64,000 bases of DNA from Pseudomonadota bacterium (GCA_023423975.1 JAFAEO010000004.1:124001-188000); one strand, 5' to 3'; shown: positions 34,905-43,543, numbered from the stretch's first letter. A program made the numbers and translations. The notes: a model not told the origin generated them from the letters alone.

Positions 34905-35833
34905 TCGACTGTCTCCCTTCTCATATAGGGCGTGAACCATTCCGGATTGGTACGATATTCAACACGCCCGTCTGCATGAATCCTGGCGGTTGCCCGTCGC
35001 GAAGACAGGCAGAAGGTGTGAATACTGACCGGCATGCCGCCAGTATGGGTGTAGCCCACCTCGATATGACAATCGACCACCATGGATGATCCCACAAAGC
35101 CCATCGCACCCATGCCGATTGAGTTGCCAAGTTTTTTCAGTTCCATTTCCAGTTCTGCAATATTCGGATCGGGATTACGGTTGCCCACGGTGCGCAGGCA
35201 CGCTGCCTGTTTGCCCAGTTGCATACAGGTATCCTTGGAGCCGCCAATGCCGATACCAACGATCGCCGGCTGGCAGGCCAGGCCGCGTTTACCGAAAGCA
35301 ATCAGGCCGTCCAGGACAAAGCGCTTGATGCCGTCAATGCCGTCACCCGGGAACAACATGCGATAGTCGGTGCCGAACAGGCCGCCCTTATGTACTGTGG
35401 TGATATCCACCCAGTCTGCGTCCGGCTCGAATGACCACTCGATCTCCGGCGCATTGATGCCCACGTTGTTGTTGTGCTCGGTGCGCCACAACGGGTGCAC
35501 CCGGTTGGGCCGCAAGGGGATCTGTACCGTGGCATCGGCGGTGGCCTTGCGCAATGCCCGCTCGATCCCGATGAACCCCGATTGCACACTGGCGTTGTTG
35601 CCCATTTTTACGTAATAGCGCGGCACCCCGGTATCGGCGCACATGGGGCGACGGTCCTTGGTCGCCGCGTCCCAGTTATCCACCATGGCGTGCAGCACGA
35701 AGCGCGGCAACTTGCCCGTCTCCGTTTTCTGCATATCCTTGATTCCCTGGCTGTAATCTTCGGGAATATCGATAGCCGCGCGCTTCATGATTTCCAGCCC
35801 GGCTTGCTCGATTATATTTATGTCAATTGCCAT
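34892..35833 (-). CDS. Class I fumarase / tartrate dehydratase-type hydro-lyase, alpha subunit
   Basis: A 313-residue iron-sulfur subunit. RRPMCADTGVPRYYVKMGN carries the first cluster cysteine, GGSKDTCMQLGKQA the second region and VVDCHIEVGYTHTGGMP the third. With the beta subunit it should add water to, or remove it from, a C4-C5 unsaturated dicarboxylate. The alpha and beta parts are separate polypeptides, as in TtdAB, not fused as in E. coli FumA. It lies 27 bp after the SDH-like flavoprotein gene, so a dehydrogenation followed by hydration of the same dicarboxylate is the natural reading. Confidence 0.88.
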   Translation of the reverse strand: MAIDINIIEQAGLEIMKRAAIDIPEDYSQGIKDMQKTETGKLPRFVLHAMVDNWDAATKDRRPMCADTGVPRYYVKMGNNASVQSGFIGIERALRKATADATVQIPLRPNRVHPLWRTEHNNNVGINAPEIEWSFEPDADWVDITTVHKGGLFGTDYRMLFPGDGIDGIKRFVLDGLIAFGKRGLACQPAIVGIGIGGSKDTCMQLGKQAACLRTVGNRNPDPNIAELEMELKKLGNSIGMGAMGFVGSSMVVDCHIEVGYTHTGGMPVSIHTFCLSSRRATARIHADGRVEYRTNPEWFTPYMRRETVEWNR

Positions 35834-35860
35834 TACCTGTCTCCTGATATCCGCGTGCGT

Positions 35861-37597
35861 TCACGCACATTTTTCTGCCTCTTCGCCAATTAATGTCTGT
35901 CCGGGGGAGACGGTATCGAATTTGACCGGCACCATCTGCAGCTCAAGATCGTTATCACGGCCACTGACACTGGTGTAGGCAGTGGTCTCCAGATCGCCGG
36001 TTTCCGGATAATCTTCCCTGAAATGCGCGCCCCGGCTGTCGTTCCTGGCCAGCGCCGCCGTTGCGATCACTTTTGAAATAGTCGTCAGGCTCTCCAGATT
36101 GAGCCAGTCATGCCAGCTCAGATTGAACCTGCGCTGCCCGTCGGCCACGCCAATCCCCCGCAATGCCTCATGATGGCTGGCGATACTGGCAATACCCTGT
36201 TCTATGCCTTGTTTCGTTCGCAGAATACCCACATCGTTCCACATGGTTTTTGACAAGGCCTCGCGCAGCGGCAGGGTCATATCGGCCTTCCTGGAAAACG
36301 GGAATTCGGCGCGGGCGATACCAGCTTCGATTACAGACTGATCGGGTTGCCGCCAGCTTCCCTCCTTGCGAACATACTCGGCCATGGAGTCGCCGGCAAT
36401 ACCGCCGAACACCGTTGAGTTGGCTACACCGTTGCCGCCCAGGCGGTTGGCGCCATGTACACCGCCGCAATCTTCTCCCGCGGCAAACAGGCCGGGAGAA
36501 GCGGTTGAGCAGTCCACTTCAAACTCCACGCCACCCATCAGATAATGCGCGGTAGGCACTACCTCAACCTGTCCGCCGGCCAGATCAAAGCCGCAGTCGG
36601 CGCAACGCTGCACCATGCCCGGAAATGACTTGCGCACGTGTTCCACGCCCAGATGCGACATCTGGATGTATACGCCCCCCATGGGGCTGGTTCGCCCGGC
36701 GCGCATTTCTGCATAAATCCCGCGGCTGACCACATCACGCGTGGCGCGTTCGCCCCGTTCATGATAGTTGCTCATGAAGCGTTCACCTGCGCCATTAATC
36801 AAATAACCACCAGCACCGCGCAGGCCTTCTTCCAGTACCGTACCGGTCATGCGCGTATCGGGCCCGCCCAGCAGACCTGTCGGATGAAACTGCACCATTT
36901 CCATGTCCCGCAGCTTCAGGCCATAGCGCAACGCCATGGCCAGGCCGTCACAGGTTTTCTCGCCTGAGGGCGTGTGATACAAGTACATGGTCGGCCCGGC
37001 GCCCGTGCTCAGCAGCACCGCCTTGGCCTGCACAAAGCGATATCCACCGCTACGCATATCGATGAACAACACGCCCGCAATACCGGAACCATCTGCCGCC
37101 GGAATCAGTTCGATTGCCCGATGCTCTTCCAGACGGTTAACATCCAGCGCCCTGACCTTTTCCATCAGGCGATTGATAATTTCAATGCCGGTCAGGTCTG
37201 ACTTATGCACCGTCCGGTCAAACGTCTGGCCGGCAAAGGCTTTCTGGTGCAGCGTGCCATCAGGGTTGCGATCAAAAAAACAGCCGATTTCATTTTCCAG
37301 CTCCTGAACACGCTCCACCGCGCCGGTGACCAGGCGCCAGGCCAGATCCTGGCGAGGCAGCCATTTGCCGCCTTCGATGGTGTCCATAAAATGCCGCTCT
37401 ACCGAGTCGCCTTCGGCCAGGGCCACGTTATAGCCGCCCTGCACCATCCGCGTACAGCCGCTTTTGCCGATCAGGCCCTTGACCGCGATGGTGACATCCA
37501 GGGTCGGGTTGGCCTGCTTTGCATGCAGGGCGGCAAACAGACCCGCACCGCCACTGCCAAGGATAAGAATATCCGTTTTCAAATTTTCCACGTTCAT
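35861..37597 (-). CDS. Succinate dehydrogenase/fumarate reductase-like flavoprotein subunit, Cys in place of FAD-linking His
   Basis: A 578-residue FAD protein. The dinucleotide-binding motif is ILGSGGAGLFAALHA. Catalytic residues align with SdhA/FrdA: His in VQFHPTG, Glu/Arg in EEGLRGAGG, Arg in RDVVSRG, His in PTAHYLMGG and Arg in HGANRLGGNG. The covalent-FAD segment of SdhA, RSHTxxAQGG, reads KSGCTRMVQGG here, so Cys48 replaces the histidine that bonds FAD. A similar segment is, as I recall, found in the TfrA-like branch with non-covalent FAD. It overlaps the anchor gene upstream by 4 bp. It probably oxidises succinate or a substituted succinate to the fumarate analogue for the downstream hydratase. 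Confidence 0.9.
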   Translation of the reverse strand: MNVENLKTDILILGSGGAGLFAALHAKQANPTLDVTIAVKGLIGKSGCTRMVQGGYNVALAEGDSVERHFMDTIEGGKWLPRQDLAWRLVTGAVERVQELENEIGCFFDRNPDGTLHQKAFAGQTFDRTVHKSDLTGIEIINRLMEKVRALDVNRLEEHRAIELIPAADGSGIAGVLFIDMRSGGYRFVQAKAVLLSTGAGPTMYLYHTPSGEKTCDGLAMALRYGLKLRDMEMVQFHPTGLLGGPDTRMTGTVLEEGLRGAGGYLINGAGERFMSNYHERGERATRDVVSRGIYAEMRAGRTSPMGGVYIQMSHLGVEHVRKSFPGMVQRCADCGFDLAGGQVEVVPTAHYLMGGVEFEVDCSTASPGLFAAGEDCGGVHGANRLGGNGVANSTVFGGIAGDSMAEYVRKEGSWRQPDQSVIEAGIARAEFPFSRKADMTLPLREALSKTMWNDVGILRTKQGIEQGIASIASHHEALRGIGVADGQRRFNLSWHDWLNLESLTTISKVIATAALARNDSRGAHFREDYPETGDLETTAYTSVSGRDNDLELQMVPVKFDTVSPGQTLIGEEAEKCA

Positions 37598-37950
37598 GAC
37601 CCGAACACCCCTGCAAGAAACACCGCGCCAATGATGACGCTAAATACCACACCCCAACTGATCCAGTTCAACCGTATGGACCCTGGCGTTGGCCATTGCA
37701 CAAATTCAATTACCAGTATCCGCAGCCCGAAACTCAGATGAATGGCCAGCAACAGCACCAGACCCCACTCGGCAATCTTGACGCCCGGCAGCTCGGAAAA
37801 TTTCAGGAACCGGTCCAATTTATCGGTCTGCTCCAGCGCCAGGCCCAGTACATAAAAATGAATGGGAAGAAAGACGCCCAGCAGCAGACCGGAAATCCGG
37901 TGTCCCAAAAAGGCAAAATAGGCTTTGTGTTTATGAACGCTTCTTATCAT
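37594..37950 (-). CDS. SDH/FRD membrane anchor subunit (cytochrome b-type, C-like)
   Basis: A 118-residue protein with three membrane helices (FLGHRISGLLLGVFLPIHFY, LVLLLAIHLSFGLRILVIEF, WISWGVVFSVIIGAVFLAGV). His in GHRISG and in AIHLSFG are candidate heme b or quinone-site residues, as in SdhC. GGGAGAC before 37950 sets the start; a longer upstream reading is an out-of-family extension that overlaps the next gene. It overlaps the other anchor gene and the flavoprotein gene by 4 bp each, so the complex subunits are translationally coupled. Confidence 0.8.
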   Translation of the reverse strand: MIRSVHKHKAYFAFLGHRISGLLLGVFLPIHFYVLGLALEQTDKLDRFLKFSELPGVKIAEWGLVLLLAIHLSFGLRILVIEFVQWPTPGSIRLNWISWGVVFSVIIGAVFLAGVFGS

Positions 37951-38279
37951 GCCAGTCTCCCTACCGCGACCACGGCCCGCAGGCCAAGCACCAGAAACAG
38001 CGCGCCCAGCGCCAGGGCCAGCAGATTGACTGTGGTGTATGACAAGCCGGCCCATTCCCTGAGCACCTTGCGAATACCGATGGGCGCATGAATCGACGCA
38101 CTAATGACAAACAACGCATAAAAGGCAATCCACCACACGTTGCCCTGGGTACGCCCCAGAATTTCTTCGGCGCTCAGACCCCCGCGAACCGCATACATAA
38201 TCACGCCGATGTGCACGAAAATAAACGGCACCATGATCATGGCAGTCAGCCGCTGCAGCAAAAACAGTTTCATTTCCAT
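37947..38279 (-). CDS. SDH/FRD membrane anchor subunit (D-like)
   Basis: A 110-residue protein with three membrane helices, starting LFLLQRLTAMIMVPFIFVHI and ending with a hydrophobic VNLLALALGALFLVLGLRAV helix. His residues in FVHIGVIMY and SIHAPIG could take part in heme or quinone binding. It follows the iron-sulfur subunit gene by 2 bp and overlaps the second anchor gene by 4 bp. Together the two anchors would tie the dehydrogenase to the quinone pool. Confidence 0.8.
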   Translation of the reverse strand: MEMKLFLLQRLTAMIMVPFIFVHIGVIMYAVRGGLSAEEILGRTQGNVWWIAFYALFVISASIHAPIGIRKVLREWAGLSYTTVNLLALALGALFLVLGLRAVVAVGRLA

Positions 38280-38281
38280 GG

Positions 38282-38995
38282 CTATTTCCCGCCAAGAAAC
38301 TCGAACAGCGAGCGTTTTTTCAGGCCGGCGATACTGCCCGTTGGACTCAGACCAACCGGACAGTGCTTCATACAGCTGCCCTGGGTATGACAGGAATTAC
38401 AACCACCAGCGGCCATCGATTTTTCCAGCACCCCTTTCGGGTCCGCATGGCGCTCGTCATTGACCAGGCTCCAGGCACGATTCAGCGCTGCCGGCCCCAG
38501 ATAGTCTTTATCCCATTCGACCACATCACAAGCGGCATAACACACCGCGCAGTTGATGCATTCGATCGCCGCATCCGCCTGTTTTCTGGCCTTGCTGGCA
38601 GGATCCACCAGCGCGGGCCTTTCGTGGCGTGTCCGGGTGCCGATAAACTCGCCACCGGCCTTTTTCCATTTATCAAAGAACTCGGTCATATCGACAACCA
38701 GATCCTTGATACGTGGCATATTGCGCAGCGGTTCAAGCACAATCGTGTTGTTTTTCACGACATTTTTCACATGGCTTCTGCACGTCCATCTTGGCTTGCC
38801 ATTGACGGTCATCGCACAGCTGCCACACACGCCTACCCGACAGGAGAAACGGTATGCCAGCGTAGGGTCTACCTGCCGCTGAATCTCTGTTACCACGTCC
38901 AGTACAGTCTGGTTTTCCCGGGAAGGAACCTGGTACGTGACAAACTCGCCATCTTCCTCGCCCCGCCAGATTTTTACCGCCAGCATCTTTTCCAT
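38282..38995 (-). CDS. SDH/FRD iron-sulfur subunit
   Basis: A 237-residue electron-transfer protein. The [2Fe-2S] domain has four cysteines: Cys52, Cys57 and Cys60 in SCRVGVCGSC and Cys72 in WTCRSH. The second domain has CINCAVCYAAC and CNSCHTQGSCMKHCP for the [4Fe-4S] and [3Fe-4S] clusters. It carries electrons from the flavoprotein to the quinone site in the anchors. Subunit order in this operon is iron-sulfur, anchor, anchor, flavoprotein, unlike the usual sdhCDAB. Confidence 0.92.
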   Translation of the reverse strand: MEKMLAVKIWRGEEDGEFVTYQVPSRENQTVLDVVTEIQRQVDPTLAYRFSCRVGVCGSCAMTVNGKPRWTCRSHVKNVVKNNTIVLEPLRNMPRIKDLVVDMTEFFDKWKKAGGEFIGTRTRHERPALVDPASKARKQADAAIECINCAVCYAACDVVEWDKDYLGPAALNRAWSLVNDERHADPKGVLEKSMAAGGCNSCHTQGSCMKHCPVGLSPTGSIAGLKKRSLFEFLGGK

Positions 38996-39053
38996 AACGC
39001 CCCGCTCAAATACAAATAAATATTGGTTTTTCTAAATCATTACTTCGAATGCA

Positions 39054-40046
39054 TTACTTCGATTCGATTTTCTGCTCTGCAATAATCTTCTTCCAGAAGA
39101 CAGACTCGTCTTTGACCCTGTCATTCATGTACGCTGCGCCGGTTGCAGCCTGCTCCAGGCCCAGTTCCGCAAACTTTTGCGTCATGCGTTTGGAGCCGAT
39201 CGCGGTTTTGATACCCTCTTCAATCCGTGCCACAACCTTTTCCGGTGTATTTTTGGGTACGACAATGCCGAACCAGCCCACCACATCAAAATCACTGCCC
39301 AGTTGCTCCTGCATGCTAGGCACATCGGGCAGGCTCTTCGAGCGCTTGTCGCCGGTGACTGCCAATGCCTTGATGTCGCCCGAGCGCACGAATGGCAGCG
39401 TCGCGGACAGGTTGGCGGTAATTACCTGGATCTGCCCGGCCACCAGATCGGTCAGCGCAGCAGACTCACCGCCATAGGGGATATGTGTCATGGTCGCGTC
39501 CGTCGCATTCATAATCGCCTCGGACGCCATATGGCCCTGACTGCCAACCCCGGCTGAGCCGAAGTTGGTTGCAGCCCCATTCTTCTTGGCATAATCCAGA
39601 AATGTCTTCAGGTTGCTCGCCGGTACGTTCTTATTGACCGCCAGAAGCAACGGTCCGGTGGTAACAATGCTAACCGGCTGAAAATCCGCAACGCTGTAGG
39701 GCAGTTTTTTGTACAAGTAAGGGTTAACGGTGAACATGCTGCCCGAGATCATCAGCATGGTGTAGCCATCAGGCTTGGCGCGCGCCACTTGCGATGCGCC
39801 CACTGCACCGCCGGCGCCGACCTTGTTCTCCACCACAACGGTCTGCTTCCAGGCATCACCCAACTCCTGGGCCAATACGCGGGAAATAATATCGGTGGCG
39901 CCACCCGCCGCAAACGGTACGACCAGGCGCACCGGCTGTTGCGGCCACTCATTGGCAAATGCCGGCGTGGCCATGGTACAGGCGATAGCGACACAGGCAA
40001 CACTGCTGAAAACACGGCCTACTGCACGATTCAGTATGGTCTTCAT
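39054..40046 (-). CDS. Bug/TctC-family periplasmic substrate-binding protein
   Basis: A 330-residue receptor with a signal peptide (about residues 1-31, ending MATPAFANEWP) and family motifs QPVRLVVPFAAGGATDIISR, GAGGAVGASQVARAKPDGY and IPYGGESAALTDLVAGQIQ (shown in part). It is the first gene of the SDH/fumarase/amidohydrolase operon and is divergent from a LysR gene. The ligand is probably the dicarboxylate that the operon degrades. Membrane components TctA/TctB are not nearby. Confidence 0.9.
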   Translation of the reverse strand: MKTILNRAVGRVFSSVACVAIACTMATPAFANEWPQQPVRLVVPFAAGGATDIISRVLAQELGDAWKQTVVVENKVGAGGAVGASQVARAKPDGYTMLMISGSMFTVNPYLYKKLPYSVADFQPVSIVTTGPLLLAVNKNVPASNLKTFLDYAKKNGAATNFGSAGVGSQGHMASEAIMNATDATMTHIPYGGESAALTDLVAGQIQVITANLSATLPFVRSGDIKALAVTGDKRSKSLPDVPSMQEQLGSDFDVVGWFGIVVPKNTPEKVVARIEEGIKTAIGSKRMTQKFAELGLEQAATGAAYMNDRVKDESVFWKKIIAEQKIESK

Positions 40047-40207
40047 TTTTGTCTCTTCCTTGTTGGCTGACTTCTTGCTCGAAGCCTGGGTTGGCGATAA
40101 TACAGTCGCATTTTTGTAGTTGCTGTCATGAACATGGCATGCAGTTTTATTATTTCGTTGATTATTGTTTAAATTTAATTTAAAGTAAAACCAATAATTT
40201 TTTAATT

Positions 40208-40228
40208 ATTTAAAATTAAATTTTAAAT
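40208..40228. promoter_or_regulatory. 21-bp AT-only perfect palindrome abutting the lysR start
   Basis: Arms ATTTAAAATT (40208-40217) and AATTTTAAAT (40219-40228) are exact reverse complements around a central A, ending 2 bases before the LysR ATG. The surrounding 90 bp is almost only A and T. It occupies the place of the ribosome binding site, so a bound protein or a folded mRNA would directly limit LysR synthesis; autorepression is plausible. Confidence 0.45.
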
Positions 40229-40230
40229 TT

Positions 40231-41160
40231 ATGATCACTTTAAGAACCTTCAACGTATTTGTCGCGGTGGCTGAATGCGGCTCTTATACTGGCGCGGGCA
40301 GGAAGATCGGCCTGACCTCTGCCGCCGTCGGCCAGCAGATCAAAATGATGGAAAATACGCTGGAGGCGCCACTGTTCCATAAGAATGGTCACCAGCTTGT
40401 GCTGAACCACTATGGCGAAGCACTGTTGAAGGACGTTCAGGAACTGCTGGTCAAATATGAAGAAATCATCAAAAGCGGGGATGGCCGGCATGGCCAGCTT
40501 ACCGGCACGGTGCATATCGGTGCGCTGATCTCCAGCCTGATGGGTTCTTTTTCCGATGCACTGTGGTCCATTCGCAAGAACAATCCGGAACTGGATGTCA
40601 AAGTGTTCGCGGGGCAGTCCGGCGATTTCGCCCACAAGATCACCAGCGGGCAGCTGGATGCGGCCATTGCCACCGAACCGCCGGAATATGCATACAAGGA
40701 GCTAATCTGGACGCCGCTTTATGCAGAACCCATGATTCTGATCATTCCACGCAAACCGTTTTTTACTTTGGCGGACCAGGCCAGTAACCCTTCAATAGAT
40801 ATTCTGAATCATGCGCCCTTCATTCATTTTGACCAGATGACCTGGACCGGCATTCTGATCAGGCAGACGCTCAAAAAGCTGGCAGTCAGTGTAGATATAC
40901 AAATGGAAATGAACTCGATCGAGGCCATTATTGAACTGGTGCGCCAGGGATATGGCGTTTCCATCGTCCCGAAACTGGCCAACCTCAATTGGGAACAGGA
41001 CGAAAAACTGCTGTTCGTCGACCTGTCACCGACCCGCATTTACCGTCGCATCGGCATTCTGGAACGCAAGTTTCATCACCGCAGCAACTTTACCAATGCA
41101 ATAAGGGACCACTTCGGGCAGTCCGGCCCGACGCTCAAGGAGCGTGCCGCGCTGCGGTAA
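40231..41160 (+). CDS. LysR-family transcriptional regulator
   Basis: A 309-residue regulator: N-terminal winged HTH (LRTFNVFVAVAECGSYTGAG, then IGLTSAAVGQQIKMMENTL, about residues 3-60) and a periplasmic-binding-protein-like effector domain from about residue 90. It is divergent from the Bug receptor that heads the SDH/fumarase operon, with 184 bp between, and should activate that operon in response to the dicarboxylate or a product. No Shine-Dalgarno sequence is seen before the ATG; the leader is nearly pure A/T. Confidence 0.9.
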   Translation: MITLRTFNVFVAVAECGSYTGAGRKIGLTSAAVGQQIKMMENTLEAPLFHKNGHQLVLNHYGEALLKDVQELLVKYEEIIKSGDGRHGQLTGTVHIGALISSLMGSFSDALWSIRKNNPELDVKVFAGQSGDFAHKITSGQLDAAIATEPPEYAYKELIWTPLYAEPMILIIPRKPFFTLADQASNPSIDILNHAPFIHFDQMTWTGILIRQTLKKLAVSVDIQMEMNSIEAIIELVRQGYGVSIVPKLANLNWEQDEKLLFVDLSPTRIYRRIGILERKFHHRSNFTNAIRDHFGQSGPTLKERAALR

Positions 41161-41230
41161 CGCTGGGGCAGGAGAAGGAGTCAGAAAGGGGAAGTGGCAG
41201 AATAACAGTTGCGGTAAAGGTGAGAAGCAG

Positions 41231-41250
41231 TACGTGACCATTACGTGACC
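41231..41250. repeat. Two TACGTGACC direct repeats
   Basis: TACGTGACC occurs at 41231-41239 and 41242-41250, an 11-bp step, in the short gap between the convergent LysR and CoA-transferase genes. Function unknown; it may be chance or a protein-binding pair. Confidence 0.3.
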
Positions 41251-41310
41251 GATACGCAATGCAAAAGCGTCCATCAGGGCCGGGCGCAGATGACGCCCAG
41301 TCCTGATAGA

Positions 41311-42501
41311 TTAAACACAGCCGACAACGCCCTTTTCGGCCAGACGCGCTATCACATCTGTTGTATAACCGATTTCTTCCAGGATCTCCGAGGTATGCTG
41401 GCCCAGCAATGGTGGCGTTCGGCTCACGCCTCGGGGTTCATTACTGAAGGTCACCGGATAGGCAATGTGCCGCAAGTCTCCCAGTTTCGGATGCTTGCTT
41501 TGCACCACAATATTCCTGGCCTGGACTTGTTCGTGCGACAGTGCCTGATCAAGCGTATGCAACGGCGCGACCGGAACGCCGGCACGCCGCAACCTCAAGA
41601 GCCAGGATTGTGTGGTGTCCTGGTTCAATACTTCCTGGACCAGCGCGCAGGTCTGCTCAAAGCGGTTTACACGCTGCGCATTCGTACTGAAATCGGGATC
41701 CTCTGCGTATTGCGTCAGTCCGGCCTCCTGACAGAAGCGCTGCCAAAGCCGGTCATTGCCTACGCCCAGCATCAGCTCCCCGTCCTGGGTGCGAAACACC
41801 TGATAAGGACACAGTGACGGATGCGCCGTACCCATTCTGGACGGCGTCACGCCAGAAAACCAATAGTTATGAGACATATATCCCATAAACCCCATGGCGG
41901 TATCCAGCAAGGAGACTTCTATATAGCCCCCCTGCCCTGTATTTTTTTTATGCAGTACCGCCGCCAGAATACCGGAGACTGCGTGCAACCCGGTTCCCAG
42001 ATCCACTGGAGAGAAGCTGACCCGGGCAGCAGGACCCTCTTTTTGGCCAATGGTGCTGATCATGCCGCTGAACGCCTGCAGCATGACATCGTATCCAGGC
42101 TCTTCGCCCCAGGGACCATCGCGCCCGTACCCTGATATTTCACAATAAATCAGGTTGGGATTAATGTCACGCAAACTCTGATAGTCCACACCCAATCGTT
42201 GCGCCGTACCGGCGCCGAACCCCTGTATGACAACGTCAGCACGCGCCACCAGTTCACGAACAATTTGTTTGCCTTCCGGTGATTTCAAATCCAGCGCCAG
42301 GCCCCGCTTGTTGTGGTTGACTGCCATAAATGATGCCGATTCACCGTCTTTTTGCGGTAACCAGCCGCGCGTCTCGTCTCCGGAACCGGGCGGCTCTACT
42401 TTAATGACGTCAGCGCCAAGATCGCCAAGATACTGTGCGCATAACGGGCCGGCAAGCACTTTGCTGAGGTCTAATATTCGTATTCCTTGAAGCGGACGCA
42501 T
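41311..42501 (-). CDS. CaiB/BaiF class III CoA-transferase
   Basis: A 396-residue family III CoA-transferase: IRILDLSKVLAGPLCAQYLG at the N-terminus, NHNKRGLALDL for CoA contact, and the catalytic Asp in FSPVDLGTGLHAVSG (about residue 173). The ATG at 42501 is used because GGAAAGAGAG precedes it and the upstream alternative is a TTG. It lies about 85 bp after a 5'-truncated MaoC-like gene in the same direction. Since the promoter region of that pair seems deleted, this gene may be poorly expressed. Substrate unknown. Confidence 0.88.
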   Translation of the reverse strand: MRPLQGIRILDLSKVLAGPLCAQYLGDLGADVIKVEPPGSGDETRGWLPQKDGESASFMAVNHNKRGLALDLKSPEGKQIVRELVARADVVIQGFGAGTAQRLGVDYQSLRDINPNLIYCEISGYGRDGPWGEEPGYDVMLQAFSGMISTIGQKEGPAARVSFSPVDLGTGLHAVSGILAAVLHKKNTGQGGYIEVSLLDTAMGFMGYMSHNYWFSGVTPSRMGTAHPSLCPYQVFRTQDGELMLGVGNDRLWQRFCQEAGLTQYAEDPDFSTNAQRVNRFEQTCALVQEVLNQDTTQSWLLRLRRAGVPVAPLHTLDQALSHEQVQARNIVVQSKHPKLGDLRHIAYPVTFSNEPRGVSRTPPLLGQHTSEILEEIGYTTDVIARLAEKGVVGCV

Positions 42502-42585
42502 CTCTCTTTCCAATATCGTGGTTGCTTATACTCTGTCCATACGTGGCCCGACGCACAGCGCCAGGCGCAATCGTATGCGAATCAA

Positions 42586-42945
42586 TTACACTGGTCGTTT
42601 ACGAAGCAGATATTTTTGTGTGCCTTGCATGACGACAACTTTATTCTGATTAATAATGGTCGATTGCATCACCAGCACACCGGTTGTCCGCCCGGGGATC
42701 AGTTCCGAAACGACCAAAGATGGATAAAGCGTATCGCCAACAAAAACCGGATTAAGGAATTTGCTGCTTTGTTCGATAAAAGCTTTCAGTGACTCTTCCA
42801 CGCAGTGTGGGAACAGACCGGCGCCGGCTGCTGTCTGAATAAGTACCTGAAACCCATGCGCCAGCATATGCGGCATGCCATGCGCCCGACAGTACTCCAC
42901 GTCATAGTGCACCGCCTCTCCTGCCCTATTTTCCCAGCTTTCCAT
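42586..42945 (-). pseudogene. MaoC-like hotdog hydratase, 5'-truncated
   Basis: The frame (open up to 42954 with an ATG) encodes the C-terminal part of a MaoC-type hydratase: VHYDVEYCRAHG, then MLAHGFQVLIQ, FLNPVFVGDTLYPSLVVSEL. About 30-40 N-terminal residues normal for the fold are missing. The first 10-15 codons of the open frame are the antisense of LysR-like coding sequence, so homology really starts near 42915. It would have been the partner of the CoA-transferase at 41311. The N-terminal loss suggests it is inactive, though a short hotdog cannot be fully excluded. Confidence 0.65.
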
Positions 42946-43504
42946 GGGGTCCATTGCCGCGGATTTTTGCGCTGCCTATCCGGAAATTTCGATTGAAGTC
43001 GTGGCAGAGGACCGGACAGTGGATCTCGTGGAGGAGCAGTTCGACGTCGCCATTCGGGTCAATCCGAGAGCAGATAGCGGCCTGGTCGGCCATTGCTTTG
43101 CCAGGGACCGGCAAGTGGTGGTGGCCGCCCCTTCAATCCCCATGCCCAAACCTGGCGCAGTCAGATCGGTTCCGGGCATCGTATTTGCCGGTACGCGGGC
43201 TACTAACTGGAACCTGGACGATGCTCGTCTGGTCCTGGAGCCCGTTCCAAGACTGAGGCTTTCCTCGTTCCTGATGATCCGTGACGCTGCAATTGCAGGC
43301 GGTGGGGTCGCCCTGCTGCCGCAGTCGATGGTATGGAACCAGCTTGCCAGTGGTCAACTGGTTCAATGGGGCACCATATCGGGCGCCGAGGTTGCGCTGT
43401 GGGTATTGCACACTTCGCGGCGGCTTACTGCGCCCAAGGTCCGAGCCTTCGTCGAATTTATGTGCTTACGATATCCGGATGTATCTCTGGTTCTCAAGGG
43501 CTAA
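42911..43504 (+). pseudogene. LysR-family regulator, 5'-truncated (effector domain only)
   Basis: The frame encodes the C-terminal effector domain of a LysR protein of the group with VDLVEEQFDVAIRVNPRADS, GGVALLPQSMV and WVLHTSRRLTAPKVRAFVEF (in part). The first possible ATG is at 42944, but similarity seems to begin a little before it (PALFSQLSMGSIAADF). The whole DNA-binding domain, about 90 residues, is absent, and a stop lies at 42905. It stands head to head with the truncated MaoC-like gene, so both have lost their 5' ends. A domain without HTH cannot regulate in the normal way. Confidence 0.75.
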
Positions 43505-43543
43505 GGACCAGACGCCGCTCTCCGGCAGGGCTGTGCCTGGTGT

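Noticed and set aside
40140..40230. AT-rich island considered as a replication origin
   Set aside because: No DnaA-box cluster, no dnaA/dnaN/parAB or plasmid rep gene nearby; it fits a divergent promoter better.
41311..43504. Transposon insertion as cause of the MaoC/LysR truncations
   Set aside because: No terminal inverted repeats, target-site duplication or transposase sequence is visible at the junction; a simple deletion is enough.
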